From JABSSA01 sp039984715 (GTDB lineage Bacteria > Pseudomonadota > Alphaproteobacteria > Rhodobacterales > Rhodobacteraceae), in contig JBDWUA010000016.1 in NCBI GenBank assembly GCA_039984715.1, positions 434,001 through 498,000 on the forward strand: 64,000 bases of DNA, read 5' to 3'. Of the stretch, positions 1 to 7,763 are shown piece after piece. Position 1 is the stretch's first letter. Every line of letters starts with the position of its first letter. Under the pieces are notes generated by a model, which saw only the letters and a list, made by a program, of their open reading frames with translations, had not been told where the DNA came from and did not search any database. A program made the position numbers and the translations under genes.

Positions 1-316
1 CGTCGCCGTCTTTGCGCGTCCGTCGTTTGATAAAGATGTATGGAATTTCCAACGCACCATCGAATCGCAACAAAAGTGGTGCAGCAACATCTGGTGGTGG
101 CAGAATACGGCATTGGGCAGAGCCATCGCGCAATTCTGTATAAACGTCCTTTGGCCCGTCGCATGCTTCCTTGAATGCTTGGAACAGTTGTTCGGGCGGC
201 TCACTGAATCGCGCTTCGTTGACCGGAGCGCTTTGCCCAGGCTCAAGCCGAGTCTCTGTATATAGTGGTGTGCAAGCTGCACATAACAAGGCTAACCCCA
301 AAATATTGAAGCGCAT
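1..316 (-). CDS. Lipoprotein of unknown function, C-terminus cut by window edge
   Basis: An open frame runs leftward from an ATG at 314-316 to the window edge without a stop. A purine-rich GGAGAA lies just upstream of the ATG. The first residues are MRFNILGLALLCAACTPLY, a short hydrophobic signal peptide ending in a cysteine preceded by Ala-Ala. This looks like a lipobox, although Cys at -3 is not the usual Leu. The visible mature part (about 90 residues) is acidic and polar, with no motif I recognise. It diverges from nrdJ with about 520 bp between them, so the two promoters share that region. Only the N-terminal part is visible. Function unknown; an outer-membrane or periplasmic lipoprotein is the most that can be inferred. 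Confidence 0.75.
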   Translation of the reverse strand, partial: MRFNILGLALLCAACTPLYTETRLEPGQSAPVNEARFSEPPEQLFQAFKEACDGPKDVYTELRDGSAQCRILPPPDVAAPLLLRFDGALEIPYIFIKRRTRKDGD

Positions 317-398
317 TCGGTCTTCTCCGGGTTTGATCTGTCGCAACGAAACATAATTTTCCACGCGCAGCAAAGTAATTCGTTCGGTGCGATCAGCC

Positions 399-407
399 TG
401 TGGATAA
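399..407 (+). promoter_or_regulatory. DnaA-box-like 9-mer upstream of nrdJ
   Basis: TGTGGATAA, the exact reverse complement of the TTATCCACA DnaA box, lies about 430 bp upstream of the nrdJ start, in the divergent promoter region. DnaA is known to act at nrd promoters in E. coli. One 9-mer alone can occur by chance, so the role is inference. Confidence 0.35.
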
Positions 408-611
408 CTTCATGTTTCGCGTCACGTCTTTAGGCTAAGTCTGCCGAAGATTACGAAAAATTGATCATTGCCTCTGGGGGTGCTTTTTTCTGCAAAAATG
501 AGACGTTAACGAAGTGAATCATTTCTTAAGGCTCGCGGTCGAATGCGGTCTTCAGGTCAAGGCAAAAGTTGTCAAAAAAAATCAAAAAATCCGTTGACGC
601 AAGTGGGTGAT

Positions 612-658
612 ATACGCCAATTTGTGCAGACCAAGCAGGCGACCACAACATCTAGTGT
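612..658 (+). promoter_or_regulatory. NrdR-box-like pair upstream of nrdJ
   Basis: CCACAACATCTAGTGT at 643-658 agrees with the NrdR consensus acaCwAtATaTwgtgt at about 13 of 16 positions by hand, and contains the inverted repeat CAACA-N5-TGTTG. A weaker match (about 9 of 16) at 612-627 starts exactly 31 bp upstream, close to three helical turns, which is a spacing known for paired NrdR boxes. The pair lies about 180 bp before the nrdJ start, so a long 5' leader or a promoter near 640-700 is implied. NrdR represses ribonucleotide reductase genes. The first box is convincing; the second is tentative. Confidence 0.6.
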
Positions 659-838
659 TGGATCATAAGTGGAGCTGGTGCGGTACGAGGGGCAAATTTC
701 TAGACTAAATCATCGACTAATCGATGGGAATTCACTGCTTTTTGGCGGCGAATGCTGGGAGTTTGGACTGATCACTAGGGGAATTATGCGGCGCGCAACG
801 ACGCGACGACATGAATATGCGGCAACAGAGGCGACGCA

Positions 839-3800
839 ATGAAGATTGAACGGAAGTTTACCACCGCTGGAAAAGATGCTTACGAAGGCATTGATTTCGT
901 CAAAACGACATCAGAAATCCGCAATCCAGACGGGACGATCGTATTTCATTTGGATGAAGTCGAAGTTCCAGCAAAATGGAGCCAGGTGGCAAGCGATGTC
1001 ATCGCGCAAAAATACTTCCGTAAGGCAGGTGTTCCAAGCGTTTTGAAACGTGTGGAAGAACCCGATGTCCCAGCTTTCTTGTGGAAAGCAGAAGCAGCCA
1101 AAGGCGCAGACATCGAAGGTGAAACATCCGCGAAACAAGTGTTCGACCGTTTGGCCGGTGCTTGGGCGTATTGGGGTTGGAAGGGCGGTTACTTTACGTC
1201 TGAAGACGACGCTCAGTCTTATTTTGACGAAATGCGGTACATGTTGGCGACACAGATGGCTGCGCCCAATTCGCCGCAATGGTTCAACACGGGTTTGCAT
1301 TGGGCGTATGGGATCGATGGCCCAAGCCAAGGTCACCACTATGTTGATTACAAAACGGGCCGTTTGACGAAATCCAAATCCGCATATGAGCATCCCCAGC
1401 CACATGCGTGTTTCATCCAATCTGTCGCTGACGATTTGGTCAACGAAGGTGGGATCATGGATCTTTGGGTCCGTGAGGCACGTTTGTTCAAATACGGGTC
1501 CGGCACAGGCACTAACTTTTCGTCTTTGCGGGCTGCAAGTGAGCCATTGTCAGGCGGGGGCAAATCTTCGGGCTTGATGGGCTTCTTGAAAATCGGTGAT
1601 CGCGCTGCTGGGGCCATCAAGTCGGGTGGAACAACACGCCGCGCCGCAAAAATGGTGATCGTGGATGCAGATCATCCGGATATCGAAGACTTTATCAACT
1701 GGAAGGTAATCGAAGAGCAGAAAGTGGCGTCAATCGTTGCTGGCTCTAAGATGCACGAAGAAAAGCTGAACGGCATTTTTGCAGCGCTTAAGTCTTGGGA
1801 TGGTGCAGCAGAAGACGCATACGATCCAAAGTCGAACCAAAGCCTGAAAGAGGCGATCCGGGCGGCCAAAAAGGTCGCAATCCCTGAAACATACGTCAAA
1901 CGCGTGTTGGATTATGCAAAGCAGGGCCACACAAGCATCGAATTCCCGACCTATGATACGGATTGGGATAGCGAAGCTTACAGCTCGGTCTCAGGTCAAA
2001 ATTCAAACAATTCGATCCGGGTCACAAACGCATTCCTGAAAGCCGTTGAGAAAGACGCCGATTGGGAATTGATCAGCCGTGTTGATGGCAGTGTCATCAA
2101 AACAGTCAAAGCACGCGATTTGTGGGAAAAAGTTGGACATGCGGCGTGGGCCTGTGCCGATCCGGGCATTCAGTATCACGACACGGTCAATGATTGGCAC
2201 ACTTGCCCAGAAGACGGCCAGATCCGTGGATCGAACCCATGTTCAGAATACATGTTCTTGGACGATACGGCGTGTAACTTGGCATCAATGAACTTGCTGA
2301 CCTTCCTTAAGGACGGTGAATTCCAAGTCGACAACTATATGCATGCCACGCGTTTGTGGACTTTGACATTGGAAGTGTCGGTCATGATGGCCCAGTTCCC
2401 GTCAAAAGAAATTGCACAATTGTCCTATAATTTCCGGACTTTGGGTCTGGGGTACGCGAATATCGGCGGCCTTTTGATGAACATGGGCCACGGTTATGAC
2501 AGCATTGAGGGGCGCGCATTATGTGGTGCACTGACGGCTGTGATGACGGGCGTGGCATACGCGACATCTGCTGAAATCGCAGGCGAGCTGGGCGCGTTTT
2601 CGGGATATGAGCGCAATTCCGATCACATGTTGCGGGTTATTCGCAATCACCGGAACGCGGCTTATGGTGCAACTGATGGGTACGAAGAACTGGCCGTCAA
2701 GCCTGTCCCATTGGATCACGCCAACTGCCCGGACAGCCGTTTGGTCGATATCGCCATGGCAAGCTGGGACGAAGCGCTGAAACTGGGCGAAAAGCACGGG
2801 TATCGCAACGCGCAGTCGACCGTGATCGCGCCAACCGGCACTATTGGTCTGGTCATGGATTGCGACACAACCGGCATCGAACCTGATTTCGCTTTGGTCA
2901 AATTCAAGAAACTGGCCGGGGGTGGTTACTTCAAGATCATCAACCGTTCCGTTCCGGCGGCGTTGGAAAAGCAAGGGTATTCTAGCTCGCAAATCGAAGA
3001 GATCGTCAGCTATGCTGTTGGTCACGGTTCGATTGGTAATGCGCCAGCGATCAACCACACGTCTCTTTCGGGACATGGGTTTGGGGTCAATGAGCTGGCC
3101 AAGGTCGACGCAGCCTTAGAAAGCGCCTTTGATATTCGGTTTGTGTTCAATCAATGGACCTTGGGCGAAGAATTCTGCACCGGCGTTCTTGGGATCCCAG
3201 CGGAAAAGTTGAATGATCCAACATTCGATCTGCTGCGCCACCTTGGATATTCCAAAGCGGATATTGACGCGGCCAATGATCATGTCTGCGGAACAATGAC
3301 GCTGGAAAACGCGCCGCATCTGAAGGAAGAGCACTATAAGATTTTCGATTGCGCCAACCCATGCGGTAAAAAAGGCAAGCGTTTCCTGAACGTTGACAGC
3401 CACATTACCATGATGGCAGCAGCACAGTCGTTCATCTCGGGTGCGATTTCCAAGACGATCAATATGCCAAATGACGCAACCATCGAAGATTGCCAAAAGG
3501 CCTATGAACTCAGCTGGTCGCTGGGTGTGAAAGCCAATGCGTTGTATCGTGATGGGTCCAAACTGTCACAACCATTGGCCGCAGCCTTGGTCGAAGACGA
3601 TGATGAAGCAGCAGAAATCTTGGAAAGCGGCTCGCCGCAGGAAAAGGCAGTCGTTCTGGCGGAAAAAGTCATCGAAAAGGTGATCGTCAAAGAGATGGTG
3701 CGCAGCCACCGCGAAAAAATGCCGGATCGACGCAAAGGATACACACAAAAAGCCGTTGTTGGCGGTCACAAAGTGTATTTGCGCACGGGTGAATTCGAAG

Positions 3801-4483
3801 ACGGCCAACTGGGCGAAATCTTCATCGACATGCATAAAGAAGGCGCAGGCTTTCGGGCGATGATGAACAACTTTGCGATCGCTGTGTCGGTTGGTCTGCA
3901 ATATGGCGTGCCATTGGAAGAATTTGTGGATGCGTTCACGTTTACCAAATTCGAACCTGCCGGGATGGTTCAAGGCAATGACAGCATTAAGAATGCAACG
4001 TCGATCCTTGATTACATCTTCCGGGAATTGGCTGTGTCATACCTTGATCGTACCGATTTGGCGCATGTGGCACCGGAAGGTCCTGCATTCGACGACTTGG
4101 GTCGCGGCGAAGAAGAAGGTGTGTCGAACGTAAAAGAACTAAGCGAAACAGCAGCTTCGCGGTCTTTGGAGGTTCTGAAACAAATCAGTTCAACCGGGTA
4201 TTTACGCAAACGCATGCCACAAGATTTGGTTGTCTTGCAGGGCGGTGTTTCGGCAAGTCCTCAAAACCCGGCTGCGGCCCTTGAAACGCTCGTGCCAGAA
4301 GTGGCCGTGGTTGGCGGATCTTCTTCGGTTGGATCAAGTGCAACGTCAATGGATGCACGGGTCAAAGCCAAGATGCAGGGGTATGAAGGCGAAGCCTGCA
4401 ATGATTGCGGAAACTATACATTGGTTCGCAACGGCACCTGTATGAAATGCAACACCTGTGGTGCAACAAGCGGGTGCAGCTGA
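839..4483 (+). CDS. nrdJ: Vitamin B12-dependent (class II) ribonucleoside-diphosphate reductase
   Basis: Cytoplasmic enzyme reducing ribonucleotides to deoxyribonucleotides with adenosylcobalamin as radical source, giving oxygen-independent dNTP supply. The 1214 residues match the long alphaproteobacterial NrdJ form. Visible motifs include NSPQWFNTGLHW near residue 145, HACFIQS near 187 (first redox cysteine), NPCSE near 467 and TACNLASMNL near 478 (thiyl and second redox cysteines), and a C-terminal cysteine cluster CNDCG...CMKCNTCG in the last 30 residues, which serves re-reduction or zinc binding in this family. The ATG has GAGG 8 nt upstream. Upstream lie NrdR- and DnaA-box-like sites; I see no cobalamin riboswitch B12 box. 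It is monocistronic, ending in hairpins and a strong terminator. No other reductase is in the window. Confidence 0.98.
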   Translation: MKIERKFTTAGKDAYEGIDFVKTTSEIRNPDGTIVFHLDEVEVPAKWSQVASDVIAQKYFRKAGVPSVLKRVEEPDVPAFLWKAEAAKGADIEGETSAKQVFDRLAGAWAYWGWKGGYFTSEDDAQSYFDEMRYMLATQMAAPNSPQWFNTGLHWAYGIDGPSQGHHYVDYKTGRLTKSKSAYEHPQPHACFIQSVADDLVNEGGIMDLWVREARLFKYGSGTGTNFSSLRAASEPLSGGGKSSGLMGFLKIGDRAAGAIKSGGTTRRAAKMVIVDADHPDIEDFINWKVIEEQKVASIVAGSKMHEEKLNGIFAALKSWDGAAEDAYDPKSNQSLKEAIRAAKKVAIPETYVKRVLDYAKQGHTSIEFPTYDTDWDSEAYSSVSGQNSNNSIRVTNAFLKAVEKDADWELISRVDGSVIKTVKARDLWEKVGHAAWACADPGIQYHDTVNDWHTCPEDGQIRGSNPCSEYMFLDDTACNLASMNLLTFLKDGEFQVDNYMHATRLWTLTLEVSVMMAQFPSKEIAQLSYNFRTLGLGYANIGGLLMNMGHGYDSIEGRALCGALTAVMTGVAYATSAEIAGELGAFSGYERNSDHMLRVIRNHRNAAYGATDGYEELAVKPVPLDHANCPDSRLVDIAMASWDEALKLGEKHGYRNAQSTVIAPTGTIGLVMDCDTTGIEPDFALVKFKKLAGGGYFKIINRSVPAALEKQGYSSSQIEEIVSYAVGHGSIGNAPAINHTSLSGHGFGVNELAKVDAALESAFDIRFVFNQWTLGEEFCTGVLGIPAEKLNDPTFDLLRHLGYSKADIDAANDHVCGTMTLENAPHLKEEHYKIFDCANPCGKKGKRFLNVDSHITMMAAAQSFISGAISKTINMPNDATIEDCQKAYELSWSLGVKANALYRDGSKLSQPLAAALVEDDDEAAEILESGSPQEKAVVLAEKVIEKVIVKEMVRSHREKMPDRRKGYTQKAVVGGHKVYLRTGEFEDGQLGEIFIDMHKEGAGFRAMMNNFAIAVSVGLQYGVPLEEFVDAFTFTKFEPAGMVQGNDSIKNATSILDYIFRELAVSYLDRTDLAHVAPEGPAFDDLGRGEEEGVSNVKELSETAASRSLEVLKQISSTGYLRKRMPQDLVVLQGGVSASPQNPAAALETLVPEVAVVGGSSSVGSSATSMDARVKAKMQGYEGEACNDCGNYTLVRNGTCMKCNTCGATSGCS

Positions 4484-4491
4484 TGAAATAA

Positions 4492-4680
4492 CGCGCTCCG
4501 ACACGGGCGCGAAGGGGGGCTGGATAACCCAAGACTTATCTCCAGCCTCCCGACGAACACCGGGATAAGAAGAAATTCTTGTTCTGGCCACACGGGGCGG
4601 GTGCGCTCGCCCCTGACGACATCCAGGCCGCAGGCAGAAAAACACCGAGCGGTTAACATATTGAGCTTGGATGGCGAAAC
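4492..4680 (+). ncRNA. Candidate structured RNA in the nrdJ 3' region
   Basis: The stretch between the nrdJ stop and its terminator folds by eye into a chain of hairpins. I: 4492-4511 (CGCGC/GCGCG). II: 4514-4551, about 10 bp plus 4 bp around a 2-nt bulge, GGGGGGCTGG against CCAGCCTCCC. III: 4594-4613 (GGGGCG/CGCCCC), possibly enclosed by CTGG/CCAG at 4584-4626. IV: 4643-4669 (CCGAGC/GCTTGG). A T-rich terminator follows directly. It could be a 3'-UTR-derived small RNA, a conserved UTR structure, or simple GC-rich hairpin noise. The hallmark motifs of tmRNA, RNase P RNA and SRP RNA are not seen. Confidence 0.35.
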
Positions 4681-4685
4681 TCTAG

Positions 4686-4714
4686 CGGGGGGCTACGGCC
4701 CCCCGTTTTTTTTT
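4686..4714 (+). terminator. Rho-independent terminator of nrdJ
   Basis: CGGGGGGC, loop TACG, GCCCCCCG, then nine T: a perfect 8-bp GC stem with a 4-nt loop. It ends the nrdJ transcript and the candidate structured RNA. Confidence 0.95.
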
Positions 4715-5109
4715 GTTTTAGCTGTGTATGAAGTTTGGGTGAAGTACATCGAATTTTCGCAGTTAAAGCGTTGAAAATAAAGATAATGTTTCTTTCGGTG
4801 TGATTTTTTCGCAAAAATTTCGAATTTCTACAGGTGCCCTTGTGGGACTCCTTTTCCTTTGCAACATCCGCAACCATGAGACTGTAGAACACAGTTCCGC
4901 TGCGAGATGCACCAGCTTCCGCCTCTGGGACTTTGCCGCCACTAATCGAAGCAATAAAAATGTCGGGATAAGTGTCAGAAGCAGTAATAAGCGAATGGCG
5001 GATGCCACCGACACGCGCAGTCCAGCGGCAAATGAATGATGCTCGAAGCCCAAATTTGGCCTTTTTTGCCCTCTATCCAGCTCGTGTAACCAAAGGTTGA
5101 TTTTTTGAG
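4715..5109. other. AT-rich gap with a start-less open frame, possible gene remnant
   Basis: About 395 bp without a convincing gene. On the minus strand one frame stays open from a stop near 5075 to one near 4653 (about 140 codons). Part of it reads like protein, for example SDTYPDIFIASISGGKVPEA and SGTVFYSLMVADVAKEKESH (about 4830-4960), but I see no ATG, GTG or TTG start in its upstream half and no ribosome site. The overlapping plus and minus frames with starts look random. It could be an eroded gene fragment or chance. The right end is the promoter region of the lipoprotein gene at 5110. Confidence 0.25.
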
Positions 5110-5697
5110 ATGAAAATACTGAAATCATGTACAGCAGCTATTGCCACTGGCATCGCGCTAATCAGCTTAACTGCCTGCACGTCGGGATCAGGTAATACTG
5201 TTGCTGCACTTCCGACTTCCACAGATCAAAGCTCCAGATCGCCGTTTGTTTTCTTTCACGTTCCTTCCACGACGAATTCTCAACGATATGTTAGCGCCTC
5301 AGTATTTCACTCTGGACGAGAAGTCGTCAAACCTGGGGATCTCGTCATGATTCGGTTGAAGGTCAGCAATCAGCATTCCTTTACAGGCAACGCTATTCAA
5401 CTTCAGCCTATCGACCAATCCCTCACCCAAGCTTTTGCTGATAATTCAGGTAGCAGTGCTTCGCCCGACGTTGTTCTCGCTTTGGGTCGGCATGTTGCAT
5501 CACAGACAGTCTGTCAGGGTCTGTCCGTCGTTCCAAGCACCGGGCGCAGATACAGCGGTTCCGAGGCTTCGGCAATCCTCGTTGCAAATCAAGGCAGACT
5601 GACCGGCGCTAAAATTCCACCAAACCTGCGCGGGCAGCCCACTCCTGCGACCGAGTTCTCGAAGTTCGGTTGGAAAACCAATCTTATGTGTGAGTAA
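5110..5697 (+). CDS. Putative lipoprotein, unknown function
   Basis: 195 residues. The N-terminus MKILKSCTAAIATGIALISL followed by TAC is a lipoprotein signal peptide with lipobox L-T-A-C, Cys near residue 24. The mature part is Ser/Thr-rich and polar, with a stretch around residues 75-95 (VVKPGDLVMIRLKVSNQ) that looks like a beta-strand-rich domain. Two further cysteines, near residue 137 (TVCQG) and at the end (LMCE), could form a disulfide. No family recognised. The downstream lipoprotein gene begins 5 bp after its stop, so the two form a unit. They may be partner envelope proteins, but that is inference from adjacency only. Base composition is lower in GC than nrdJ. Confidence 0.75.
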   Translation: MKILKSCTAAIATGIALISLTACTSGSGNTVAALPTSTDQSSRSPFVFFHVPSTTNSQRYVSASVFHSGREVVKPGDLVMIRLKVSNQHSFTGNAIQLQPIDQSLTQAFADNSGSSASPDVVLALGRHVASQTVCQGLSVVPSTGRRYSGSEASAILVANQGRLTGAKIPPNLRGQPTPATEFSKFGWKTNLMCE

Positions 5698-5701
5698 CTT
5701 C

Positions 5702-6250
5702 ATGAGGCGGAAAAACTATTTGAACGCAGCGTGTGTGATTGCCGTTTTATTGATCTCGGCGTGCAGTTCGCAAAGTCCGAACGGTCAATTCGACCCGGCG
5801 GAAGAATTATCCGCATATCCTCGAGAAACATTTGGCGCTGCCGGCATGCAGAAACGCTATTCCAACGCCACCTTTCTCGACTATTCGCGTGAGCATGGAA
5901 CTCAGATTGAGCACTTATCGTCGGATGGGCGCGCTTATCTTTGGTATCCTGGCAACAAACGCATGGTTGTCGGCTCATGGCTCGTGCGCCCCAATCCGCG
6001 TGTTCCAACTGTTGGAGAAATTTGTTTCCAATACGGTCCGAACACCTTTAACCCGGTTACGCAGCAAAGAGGCGGTCGGCTAAATTGCACAACATCTAGA
6101 GCCTTCATTATCAAAGAGAACGAGTATACGCGCGGAGATCCTCTAAATCTATCGTCGGGCCAGATACCCTTTGTTCTCGCAAAAGGTAGAAAATACAGTT
6201 TACCTAGAATTGGCGCTCAGTTGGGACAATCTGTACAGCTTTATCGCTGA
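5702..6250 (+). CDS. Putative lipoprotein, unknown function
   Basis: 182 residues from ATG at 5702 (MRRKNYLNAACVIAVLLISA then C). A GTG at 5690 is in frame but would overlap the upstream gene and place charged residues before the signal, so the ATG is preferred. Lipobox I-S-A-C. The mature part carries a distinctive segment near residues 78-90 (GRAYLWYPGNKRMVVGSW) followed by EICFQYGPNTFNP and a later Cys; the pair C-x(n)-C may be disulfide-bonded. Proteins with this RxYLWYPGN...ICFxYG pattern are familiar from Rhodobacteraceae genomes as hypotheticals, but I know no function. Likely co-transcribed with the preceding lipoprotein. Confidence 0.8.
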   Translation: MRRKNYLNAACVIAVLLISACSSQSPNGQFDPAEELSAYPRETFGAAGMQKRYSNATFLDYSREHGTQIEHLSSDGRAYLWYPGNKRMVVGSWLVRPNPRVPTVGEICFQYGPNTFNPVTQQRGGRLNCTTSRAFIIKENEYTRGDPLNLSSGQIPFVLAKGRKYSLPRIGAQLGQSVQLYR

Positions 6251-6610
6251 CGCGGCCTCTACTTCCGAAACAGCTATCACCGTTCACTTTAAGAAAATGA
6301 GTTGAAATAACTTATAATCGGCGTTTTTTAGCGTTTTTCGATGATGAATTCGGCGGGAGCGTTTGGTTTGATACCCACCGCGAGACACGAAGTAAGTGCA
6401 GTAAGTGCGCTTACTTCCTGACGAAGACAGAGCCGCTGGCATAAAAAACCAAGCGATATTGAAAACATAGTTAAATTTGAAGTTGGGGCGTGGAATATTG
6501 CAATTTTAAAATTCCGGTTTCGTAAGTTACTGAAGGAAAAGGATATTTAGGTGATGTGATACGCGTATTCCGACGAAATTATGGCATCTCACATGGTGGA
6601 CTGCCGATGA
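6251..6610. other. Convergent intergenic region with inverted repeats
   Basis: 360 bp between convergent genes, AT-rich, no gene seen. It contains an inverted and direct repeat cluster at 6389-6417: GAAGTAAG at 6389 pairs with CTTACTTC at 6410-6417, and GTAAGTGC occurs twice in tandem between them. A perfect 10-bp palindrome ATACGCGTAT lies at 6559-6568. Neither is followed by a T-run, so these are protein sites or RNA stems of unknown use. Confidence 0.4.
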
Positions 6611-7084
6611 TCAGGCATTGTCTTCGTGTAATAAAATTCTCAGCGTTGCGCGGGCACGTGCCAAGCGGGACATGATTGTTCCTACAGGTAATCCCGTTCT
6701 GTCTGATAGGATTTGAGGCGATGTTTCACCCTCTACAATCCAGCGCATGATTTCGCGTTGATGCTCTGGCAATGTCGCAATGGCAGCCAAGGCGTCAGCG
6801 CAATCCAAACGCAACGGCGCGTCAGGATCGATTGATGCCATATCTTCTTTGAGGGTGTCACCAAACCGCGCCCTCCAGTACCTTTGGGCGCGGTTTGACA
6901 AGGTGCGCATCCCGTAAGCTCGTAAATCTTGGATTTCAGCGCCATCTTCCAGGCGTTGGTGCAGCTTTAACAGCGTGTCCTGAACCATATCTTCTGCTTC
7001 AGCTTGATTGTTGGCCAGACGCGATGCGCGGCGCATCAGGACGGGGGTCAGTGCGACCAAATCTTTTGTGAATTCGTGTGACAT
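6611..7084 (-). CDS. ECF-type RNA polymerase sigma factor
   Basis: Sigma-70 family, extracytoplasmic-function group; it directs RNA polymerase to a small stress regulon. 157 residues from ATG at 7082-7084 (MSHEFTKDLVALTP). Longer in-frame starts up to 7207 would add a non-conserved extension running through the palindrome at 7114. Region 2 is near residues 20-75 (NQAEAEDMVQDTLLKLHQRL). Region 4 is near 105-155 (LPEHQREIMRWIVEGETSPQ then a helix-turn-helix, GTIMSRLARARATLR). No anti-sigma gene follows: 360 bp of non-coding DNA and a convergent gene lie downstream. A small exported EF-hand protein is divergently encoded, an arrangement suggesting a linked signal or target. Whether the EF-hand protein regulates this sigma is inference. 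Confidence 0.93.
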   Translation of the reverse strand: MSHEFTKDLVALTPVLMRRASRLANNQAEAEDMVQDTLLKLHQRLEDGAEIQDLRAYGMRTLSNRAQRYWRARFGDTLKEDMASIDPDAPLRLDCADALAAIATLPEHQREIMRWIVEGETSPQILSDRTGLPVGTIMSRLARARATLRILLHEDNA

Positions 7085-7113
7085 GCCTCTGTTTGACAAT
7101 ACTACCCATGGGT

Positions 7114-7131
7114 GAAAACCCCGGGGTTTTC
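7114..7131. promoter_or_regulatory. Perfect 18-bp palindrome upstream of the ECF sigma gene
   Basis: GAAAACCCCGGGGTTTTC is a perfect 18-bp palindrome 30 bp before the sigma factor ATG, between two divergent genes. Continuous dyad symmetry without a loop is more like a dimeric regulator operator than an RNA hairpin. Binding protein unknown. A second inverted repeat, GAACGC-N7-GCGTTC, lies at 7267-7285 just before the EF-hand gene. Confidence 0.45.
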
Positions 7132-7307
7132 CGCCGATCTGGGTGGCCGCCCCTTTTTGGGCAATCCATTGCCAGCACGTCATCGCAATATCGGCCAAGG
7201 CCCGCACGTTTGGGATGTACGCAATTCAAACGGGACGATGAATGCTGTTTGCCGCTCTTACCTTATGAACGCGAAATCAGCGTTCGATAAATAGTGGGAG
7301 CACTAAA

Positions 7308-7562
7308 ATGAACTATGCGACTCTTCGGAAATTTGGCCTTATCTTTGCTGTCTCTGTTCCAGCTGTTGCGGTTGCTTTGACCGCAGAAGAAATGGACACA
7401 AACGGTGACGGACTTCTGACAATTGACGAAGTGCAGGCGCTTTATCCAGATCTGAATGCTGACAGCTTTACAGCAATGGATTTGAATGCCGATGGAGCGC
7501 TGGATGCGGAAGAAGTGGCCGCAGGGAAAGAAGCTGGGATCATGCCAACAAGTGACGGCTGA
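7308..7562 (+). CDS. Small exported EF-hand calcium-binding protein
   Basis: 84 residues. A signal-peptide-like N-terminus (residues 1-24, basic then hydrophobic, ending AVAVA) is followed by two EF-hand loops: DTNGDGLLTIDE at 30-41, which fits the canonical 12-residue loop, and DLNADGALDAEE at 58-69, also canonical. The protein is therefore very probably a periplasmic Ca2+ binder. It is divergent from the ECF sigma gene, with an inverted repeat (7267-7285) in its 5' region. GGGAG lies about 9 nt before the ATG. It may be a target of the neighbouring sigma factor; no classical GGAAC/CGTC ECF promoter stands out to me, so that link is a guess. Confidence 0.85.
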   Translation: MNYATLRKFGLIFAVSVPAVAVALTAEEMDTNGDGLLTIDEVQALYPDLNADSFTAMDLNADGALDAEEVAAGKEAGIMPTSDG

Positions 7563-7702
7563 CCTCAAATGATGCGGAACCTTATGTATAACGCCAGTTC
7601 AATCCCCGAATTGGTCTAAGGGCGACGCGTCAATTTTCCAGAGGATGTGAATGTTTGCCAGCTAAAACCTGCAGTTTTATTGGCTGGACACTTCCCTGGA
7701 AG

Positions 7703-7752
7703 GCGATGCCCAAACCTAGAGTCCCCCCAGACTCTTAGGGTTCGGGCATCGC
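7703..7752. terminator. Long hairpin between convergent genes
   Basis: A 50-nt near-perfect hairpin: GCGATGCCC at 7703-7711 pairs with GGGCATCGC at 7744-7752. The stem continues inward through AACCTAGAGTC against GACTCTTAGGGTT with one or two bulges, closing on a C-rich loop. It sits between the EF-hand gene and the convergent methyltransferase gene. The flanking T-runs are weak (TTATTT on the plus side), so it may act as a bidirectional terminator or a 3'-end stabiliser. Confidence 0.55.
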
Positions 7753-7763
7753 TTATTTCACAC

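Noticed and set aside
317..838. Cobalamin riboswitch before nrdJ
   Set aside because: I found no B12-box consensus or surrounding stems; NrdR-type sites fit better.
911..1420. Long minus-strand frame antisense to nrdJ
   Set aside because: It mirrors a strongly conserved coding strand, has no ribosome site and no family features; a shadow frame.
4492..4680. tmRNA, SRP RNA or RNase P RNA in the nrdJ 3' region
   Set aside because: Length and hallmark sequences (tRNA-like ends, GGAAGGAAGCAG-type loop, RNase P core) are not present.
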